Shown piece by piece: positions 58,451 through 64,000 of a DNA stretch of 64,000 nt. Within the stretch, counting starts at the first letter, position 1. The number at the start of each line of letters is the position of its first letter. The stretch is from the NCBI GenBank assembly GCA_032717465.1, contig CM064670.1:11398083-11462082 (forward strand), written 5' to 3'. The stretch comes from Coenobita brevimanus (taxonomy: Eukaryota; Arthropoda; Malacostraca; Decapoda; Coenobitidae). The translations under genes and the position numbers were made by a program. Below the pieces are notes generated by a model that ran no database searches, was not told the origin of the DNA, and saw only the letters and a program-made list of their open reading frames with translations.

Positions 58451-59150
58451 GACGGGGTCAGGTCAGGTCATATTTTTCAGGGCTGGGATTCTGAACTAAT
58501 GAAGCTAATATTGTTGAACATTTCAGTCACGTGTCTTTGGATTGTGATATATTTCGATTCCGGAGCAGTGAAGATATTATTATTGTAAGCTTAGACGAAT
58601 CTCTTGGGGTCACTTTAGTATAATGATGTATTTCTTGTATTCATTATTATTTATTTATTAAATTCCTTCTCACCACGGAGATTTTCTTTCTTTCTTTCTT
58701 TCTTTTTTGCTTCTCACCACAAGGATGTATTTATTTTTGTGTTTTGGGTATCGGACAGGCAACCTGATGCAGCAATGAAAACATCTCTAGAAGTGAAGGG
58801 GTTAATAGGAACTGTTTCATACCATCGGTTCAGAGTCTCACCTATAATGAGTAAGAGTATTTCGTGCTGGATGATTAAAACGAAATTATGTCATGAGACT
58901 AAAAGGTCTAACATACATGTCTGAGTTTTTTTTTTTTTTTTTTTTTAATACAATTCATACGTAATTTTTTTGGCATGATATACTTCACATGTCTGACGTT
59001 ATTGTTTTATTTTAATTTATTTATTTATTTACTTAATGTTGCGGGAAGTGATATAGTTTGGAGACAGTGCAACAAACTCATAACCCAGGCTGTACCGCCA
59101 ATTGCGCCTCGGTAACTCCAGGTTACGTGATAACATCTTAACGAGAGTTC
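58451..59150. other. No recognisable feature
   Basis: Anonymous sequence with (TTTC)n near 58684 and poly-T near 58926. Confidence 0.4.
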
Positions 59151-59221
59151 TGTCCTAAGCTCAATAAAATCGTCTGACGGTGGCAATTTGAATAAATAAG
59201 AGTAATTCAACTAGCATCTGC

Positions 59222-59303
59222 TTAACCCCTTCAGCATGAGGATGTCTTTAAATTTTACTCCTACATGCCCCAGATTACTTTATTCTCATTAGCTGAAGGG
59301 GTT
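59222..59303. mobile_element. Tiny foldback element with TTAACCCCT end
   Basis: The perfect 12-bp inverted repeat AACCCCTTCAGC / GCTGAAGGGGTT bounds about 80 bp. The left side is TTAACCCC, as in the P elements; the right lacks a perfect TTAA. Confidence 0.5.
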
Positions 59304-59635
59304 TTTATTATATGCTCAGTTTGTTTGGGTTTGTTATATGCTCAGTTTTGTGTTTTATGCATATTAATTTTGGTTCCGTTGTTTTACTTCAGTTCGTTGG
59401 TGGGTTATGGTGTAAGTTCTTTCTCTTGTTAATTTGTCTGGTAATATCTCTTGTTAATCTGGCTGGTTATTCAGTTAATAAGAGTTTTACCGATTAAACG
59501 ATTATACAGTTATATTTTCAGCTGGTTGAAGTATTACCAAGCATAATTAATGTCAGTTACTTTTTCTACAAAAGTGTTAGTTCATCTTGATAATTCTGTT
59601 CTCATTTGATCATTGTTCTGTTATGTTTTTTCTTA
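59304..59635. other. No recognisable feature
   Basis: T-rich anonymous sequence. Confidence 0.4.
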
Positions 59636-60400
59636 TGCAAAGAAAAAGGAACCAGAGGCCGGCAGCCCACAAATTATTCCCTGCAGCAAAAAATAAGTAA
59701 ATAGAGAGACAAATTCAAGATCCTTTCATTTCGAGATACCTGGACATAGTGCGTTTGAAAGACTGGAATACAGACAGGGGGAAACAGTTCCAGAGCTGAC
59801 CTGTTGCATACATGAAGGCCTGAGAGTAACGGTTAACTCTTGCATTAGAGAGTTGGACAGGAAAAGGATGAGAGTTCGTCGCTAGACGGGTGCTACGCGC
59901 CCGCCGTAATGGTGTAGGTATACAAGCAGACAGTTCAGGGGAGCAGTGACCATTGAAGTAGCGATGGAAAAGAGATAAAGATTCAACAGCGCGGGGAAAA
60001 GACAGAGGCTAAAGGGAGTCAGTATGAGGAGGAGAGTTAATGGAACGAAAAGCTTTGGATTCCACTTTGTTGAGAAGAGTTGTATATGTGGAGCCTTCCC
60101 TCACATGAGAGTCATGCTCTACGCAGGGGCGAATAAAACCCGTGTATAAAATCAACAACTGTGCAGGGGTGAAGAAAGCAGAGTCGGCTTAGCACACCCA
60201 ATCTCTTGCATGCAGATTTTACAGTACAAGAGAGGTAATACGTTCTTCCCAAGATAAATCCGAGAGAATGAAACCCTAAATATTTTTATAGATGATACAG
60301 GACTGAACTGCATATTGTTAAAAATTAGAGGAAACACCTGTGGAAAATTTTGTCGGGTTGATAGTGTAAGAACTGAGTTTCTGATATATTAAAAACAAAA
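59636..60400 (-). pseudogene. Jockey-like LINE C-terminal remnant
   Basis: On the minus strand, with frameshifts: KTQFLHYQPDK (about 60380), a cut block, EHDSHVxEGSTYTTLLNKVE, SKAFRSINSP, then VESLSLFHRYFNGHCSPELS. After this come CIPTPLRRARSTRLATNSHP, FPVQLSNARVNRYSQAFMY and MSRYLEMKGS (about 59740). The 3' UTR with GGTTCCTTTTTCTTTGCAT ends near 59636. It is the uninterrupted counterpart of the element at 21.3-24.8 kb, which helps define the insertions there. Not functional; the catalytic region is missing. Confidence 0.75.
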
Positions 60401-60617
60401 TTATTTTTACCCCAATGTGGATATATGTTCATTAGATATATTACACTCACCTGTTAGCGTAAATTAGCCTGAGCACTGGTGCGAGAGTAAGGTGTGGATG
60501 GGAGTAAGGTGGGGCACTCACTGAAATATCATTCCTTCCTTCCTTTATATTTACTCAACCCCCACGACACCTACCCCCAACACTCCATCCACCCATCCAC
60601 CCAAACCCAGAGTCCAC

Positions 60618-60777
60618 TTCTCTCTCTCTCTCTCTCTCTCTCTCCCCTACCCCCCTTTCTTCCCTCCCTCCACCCCCATCCTCCCATCTTGCTCTCTTTC
60701 GGTTTCCTGATCGAATGTCATTACTTCGTCTATATTAACTCCATTCTTCTCCTCCCACCACTATCGACCCACCCACC

Positions 60778-60820
<43 letters not shown>
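60618..60820 (+). repeat. (CT)n, pyrimidine tract, (CCCA)n and (AC)n
   Basis: CT run at 60618-60643, C/T-rich stretch, ACCC repeats at about 60767-60788, then AC run to 60820. Confidence 0.85.
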
Positions 60821-60824
<4 letters not shown>

Positions 60825-60839
60825 CGGGCAAAACGTAAC

Positions 60840-61205
60840 ACCCGCTGTGACTTCGCGAGCGCTGGTGTAATTAAGAACTAACTTTTTTTTTTTTTTCCCT
60901 AATGCCACACAATTATAAGCTGCCGGAATGAGACAAATTTTTATTTAGACGAGTTGGGTGTTCTCGATAAAATCATACTTCTTTTTTGCTCATGTGTTTG
61001 TCGGTGCATAGACAAGCCAAAAATAGACCTGGATAGTTTTTCATGTATTTCCTTCGGTTATCAAATATTAATAACGCAGTTGCTGACCAAGGACAAGGAT
61101 AGGTGAAGTAATTAAGCGATAGCAGTGTCATATTTTCCCCATCCTCCATCACACACCCTGACTAACATCGTAACCATTTGAGCATACACACACACACATT
61201 CGTTC
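60840..61205. other. No recognisable feature
   Basis: Anonymous sequence with a poly-T run at about 60882. Confidence 0.4.
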
Positions 61206-61209
<4 letters not shown>

Positions 61210-61257
<48 letters not shown>

Positions 61258-61275
61258 TGTGTGTGGGGGGGGGGC
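61210..61275 (+). repeat. (GA)n, (GT)n, G-run
   Basis: GA run at 61210-61254, then GTGTGTGTG and nine or so G. Confidence 0.9.
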
Positions 61276-61649
61276 AATAATTCTTTAAAGGTAAAGTCTA
61301 AAACCAGGCATCGTGTTCTAATACTGAGTTCCCAAGCAAAGTGAAATAATGTTTAAAGAGGAAATATACTGCAAATAAGACAAATAGCGACGTATTGTGT
61401 CAACCAGGGTCTTGGAGATGACGTTGCCTGAGCTGATGAATCTCACTTTGATGCAAACAGAATTAATTAAATGACAGGACTTCGCAACCATGGGAGTTGA
61501 ATTTTTTGTACAGTTGTGGGCAAGTATTATACTCCACTTTTTGGTCGAAGAATTACAAACTCTTACACAATATTCTGAAAAGTTAGTTTGGTCCCAAAGA
61601 TAACACCGGTGGGCTTCAGAATTCTTTGATCAGTCTCTCGATATTTATC

Positions 61650-61985
61650 GTAATGAAGTGGATTTATATTACTGTCCGCAACATGTCCTGGAAAATAATA
61701 TAATAAAAATGCGGTACACCTTGAGATGGTTTGGCCATGTGGAGAGAATGGAGATTGAGAGACTGATTAAGAGAGTGTGCATGATTAAGGTGGAGGGAGA
61801 GAGGAGCAGGAATCTGAGGATGAGTTGGAGGGATGGGGTGGAGAAGGATGAACTGGGGAAAGGATGACATGTAGAAAGGACAGCTTAATGACAGAGGACA
61901 GGGTGACATGGAGGCGATTTGTTTGTGGCCTCCCCTTCTGGGATTAAGGAGTTTGACAAAAGACAGACACTCAGATGGACAGATA
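61650..61985 (+). mobile_element. LINE 3' fragment (GHVERM family), frameshifted
   Basis: The plus strand encodes YTLRWFGHVERMEIERLIKR, then RMSWRDGVEKD, then after a frameshift and stop W-R-R-F-V-C-G. It ends GGATTAAGGAGTTTGACA and GACAGACA/GATA-like sequence. Five-prime truncated. Confidence 0.75.
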
Positions 61986-62105
61986 GAAAGTTAAATAGAC
62001 TGACTGACTGACTGCTTGCTTGACTGAATGATTGTACTTATTAACGAAAACTATGTTGACATTAAAGCGATATAATTAGCATCTAAAAGAATGGTAAAGG
62101 TTGAA

Positions 62106-62150
62106 ACGTAAAATAAGTCGGTACAGAAGAGGTGCTAAGAATCCGTCCAC
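62106..62150 (+). mobile_element. Solo right end of foldback MITE family
   Basis: GTAAAATAAGTCGG and AGAAGAGGTGCTAAGAATCC. Diverged. Confidence 0.35.
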
Positions 62151-62189
62151 GCCACCTAGAATACAGTCCCCAAGTGAATGAGAGTGGAA

Positions 62190-62878
62190 TTATGTGGATA
62201 AGTGTGGGGAATAAAATGGATAAGTGTGGGGAATAAAATGGATAAGTGTGGGAAATAAAGGGGATAAATGAGGGGAATAGAATGGATAAGTGTGGGAAAT
62301 AAAGTGGATAAGTGTGGGAAATAAAGTGGATAAGTGTGGGGAATAAAATGAATAAGTGTGGGAAATAAAGTGGATAAGAGTGGGAAATAAAGTGGATAAG
62401 TGAGGGGATTAAAGTGGATAAGTGTGGGGAATAAAGTGGACAAGTGTGGGAAATAAAGTGGATAAGTAAGGGGAATAAAGTGGATAAGTGTGGGGAATAA
62501 AATGGATGAGTGTGGGAAATAAAGTGGATAAGTGAGGGGAATAAAGTGGATAAGTGTGGAAAATAAAGTGGATAAGTGTGGGGGGAAAGTGGGTAAATGT
62601 GGAGAATAAAATGGATAAGTATGGGGAAAAGTAAGTGTTGGAATAAAGTGAAGAAGTGTGATAAAGTGGATAAGTGTGGGAAATAAAGTGGATAAGCGAT
62701 GGGAATAAAGTGCTTAACTGTGAGAAGTAAAGTAGAAAGTTTTGAAGAATAAAGTGGTCAAGTGTAGGAAATAAAGTGAGTAACTATGGAGGAAATAAAA
62801 CAAATAAGTATGGGAAATAAAGTAAGTGTGATAAAGTGGATAAGTGCGGGGAATGAAAAGGGTAAATAGAGTGACTAA
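62190..62878 (+). repeat. 22-bp minisatellite
   Basis: About 30 units of the type GTGGATAAGTGTGGGAAATAAA with A/G variants. Order decays toward 62640-62878. Three units (66 bp) keep the minus-strand frame open, giving a Phe/Pro/Ile/His-rich artefact. Confidence 0.95.
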
Positions 62879-63248
62879 ACCATTTTTTTCTTTTTTAACT
62901 GAGAAACTGGAGGTGTGAACAAAGCCCTAACTTTTTATAATAACTTCTAAAGAATGTGATTATGATAACTGGAAAAAAAAAAAAATCTTTCTATTTCTAT
63001 ACCGGTATCCTTCCTTTTCTATACCGTACTCCTTAATCCCTTCAGTGCGAGGTTTCTTTTTCGATTTTAATTCCTTCAATTCCTCGACGTCTTGTAGGAA
63101 TTTCTTACTATTTTCTGCCTAGTTGAATAATTGCGAATTAGACTTCTGGAAGATTAGAAGCGCAGTATAGCCTTTATTAAGCCCTCTACAGTATTATCAG
63201 GTATCTTTCCTAAACCCAAGTAAATCGTCTGGGAGTATCAAGATAAAC

Positions 63249-63251
<3 letters not shown>

Positions 63252-63285
<34 letters not shown>
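63252..63285 (+). repeat. (GA)n microsatellite
   Basis: Pure GA run. Confidence 0.95.
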
Positions 63286-63288
<3 letters not shown>

Positions 63289-63464
63289 GCCTGGAAGTAG
63301 TCAGTAAGTGTGATGCTGGGTGATTACACTAAGGTGTTACATAAATGACCCTTAATAATTGAGGTCTTCCTTACACATCCGCACACTCAGTTTTAGTAAT
63401 ATGGCCGTGAATGTTAAAGATGAAGAAGAAAAGATACTATGATGTGAAACCGGTTAAGCATGCT

Positions 63465-63945
63465 CTAGAAACACGAACATAATTTTACTTTAATTTGGGG
63501 TAAAATTGCCAGCTCTCCATGTTAAGGACTGAGAGAGAGTAACACTAGAATATCATGCTTGTCGCGAAGGAGTGCTATGCCATGGGCGTAGAGCCATAGT
63601 CTATCTATCTATCTATTGCCAGACGCCTCAATCCCGTTTGGGGTGGCCACAAACAAATCGCCTCCAAGTCGCCCTGTCCCCCGCCATTTCACTACCCTGC
63701 TCCCAACTCACATCCCCCTCTCTCATATACCTCTCCACCCCATCCCTCCATCTCATCCTCGGTCTCCCCCTCCCTCTTCCACCCTCCACCTCACTCACAT
63801 ACACTCTCTTCGTCAGTCTTTCACCCTCCATCCTCTCCACATGGCCAAACCACCTCAGTATTACTGTATATTTTGCTATCACTGACCTACGTGGAATAAG
63901 TCGCAAAAGGACAAAAATCTGGTTCAAGTTAGAGTAAAAGCAATC
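63465..63945 (+). repeat. 322-bp repeat copy split by a LINE 3' fragment
   Basis: The left part (TTGCCAGCTCTCC, GTCGCGAAGGAGTGCTATG, GTAGAGCC) ends at about 63600. The right part (GGAATAAGTCGCAAAAGG, AAAATCTGGTTCAAGTTAG) starts at about 63865. Together they match the 40.2-kb unit. Confidence 0.65.
63601..63862 (-). mobile_element. LINE 3' fragment (GHVERM family), 5' truncated
   Basis: Minus strand: ILRWFGHVERME, GERLTKRVYVSEVE, RGRPRMRWRDGVERYM, WRRFVCGHPKRD and stop. A short 3' UTR ends in (TAGA)n, seen as (TCTA)n at 63601-63617. The frame is intact over its length. It is inserted in a 322-bp repeat. Confidence 0.85.
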
Positions 63946-64000
63946 TAACTACAGTGTATCCAAGCAAGTCGATATGAACGGATCTTGAATATATTACACT

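Overview
The window looks like gene-poor, repeat-rich nuclear DNA from an arthropod, most likely a decapod crustacean. The evidence is very dense long microsatellites ((AC)n, (CT)n, (TA)n, (GAT)n, (GATA)n), spliced exons with GT-AG boundaries, tRNA-derived SINEs, RTE/jockey-type LINE pieces, TTAA-flanked piggyBac-like MITEs and one LTR element. There are no operons, ribosome binding sites or long intact open frames. The species is not identifiable from the sequence alone. Most long open frames are artefacts of microsatellites or of polypyrimidine tracts.

Only two host genes are supported. They are tandem paralogs on the minus strand, each with three exons joined by phase-1 introns. Gene B runs from 48.5 to 43.7 kb (exons near 48.4, 46.1 and 44.2 kb, about 430 residues). 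Gene A runs from 28.06 to 16.2 kb (exons near 28.0, 26.5 and 16.6 kb, about 367 residues). Both predict a secreted protein built as signal peptide, cysteine-rich PAN/apple-like module, Thr/Ser/Pro mucin-like linker, and a C-terminal cysteine-rich domain that resembles dermatopontin. The reading frames only join if the splice sites are used, and the junctions rebuild the same split cysteine codon in both genes.

Layout: 1-4.3 kb is mostly unrecognised sequence and pyrimidine-rich tracts. 4335-8280 is a complete non-coding LTR element with 4-bp target duplications (TTAT). 8.3-13.3 kb is a mosaic of LINE scraps, a tRNA-like SINE piece, a foldback MITE family and a decayed jockey-like LINE. 13.3-16.1 kb is anonymous. 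16.2-28.1 kb is gene A. Its 9.4-kb second intron holds a LINE broken by two TTAA elements, plus three further TTAA elements (one lies partly in a minisatellite). 28.5-43 kb holds an RTE-type LINE 3' end, SINEs, AC/GAT/CT repeat fields and a tandem pair of a 322-bp repeat. 43.7-48.5 kb is gene B, with another TTAA element in its first intron. 49-64 kb holds more LINE 3' ends, a Penelope-like reverse transcriptase remnant and several minisatellites (45-bp, about 58-bp and 22-bp units).

The most interesting signals are (i) the undescribed-looking paralog pair, which simple ORF calling misses, and (ii) three different TTAA element families that share the same end architecture, a palindrome about 17 bp inside the CCC terminus followed by a second degenerate copy of the same motif.
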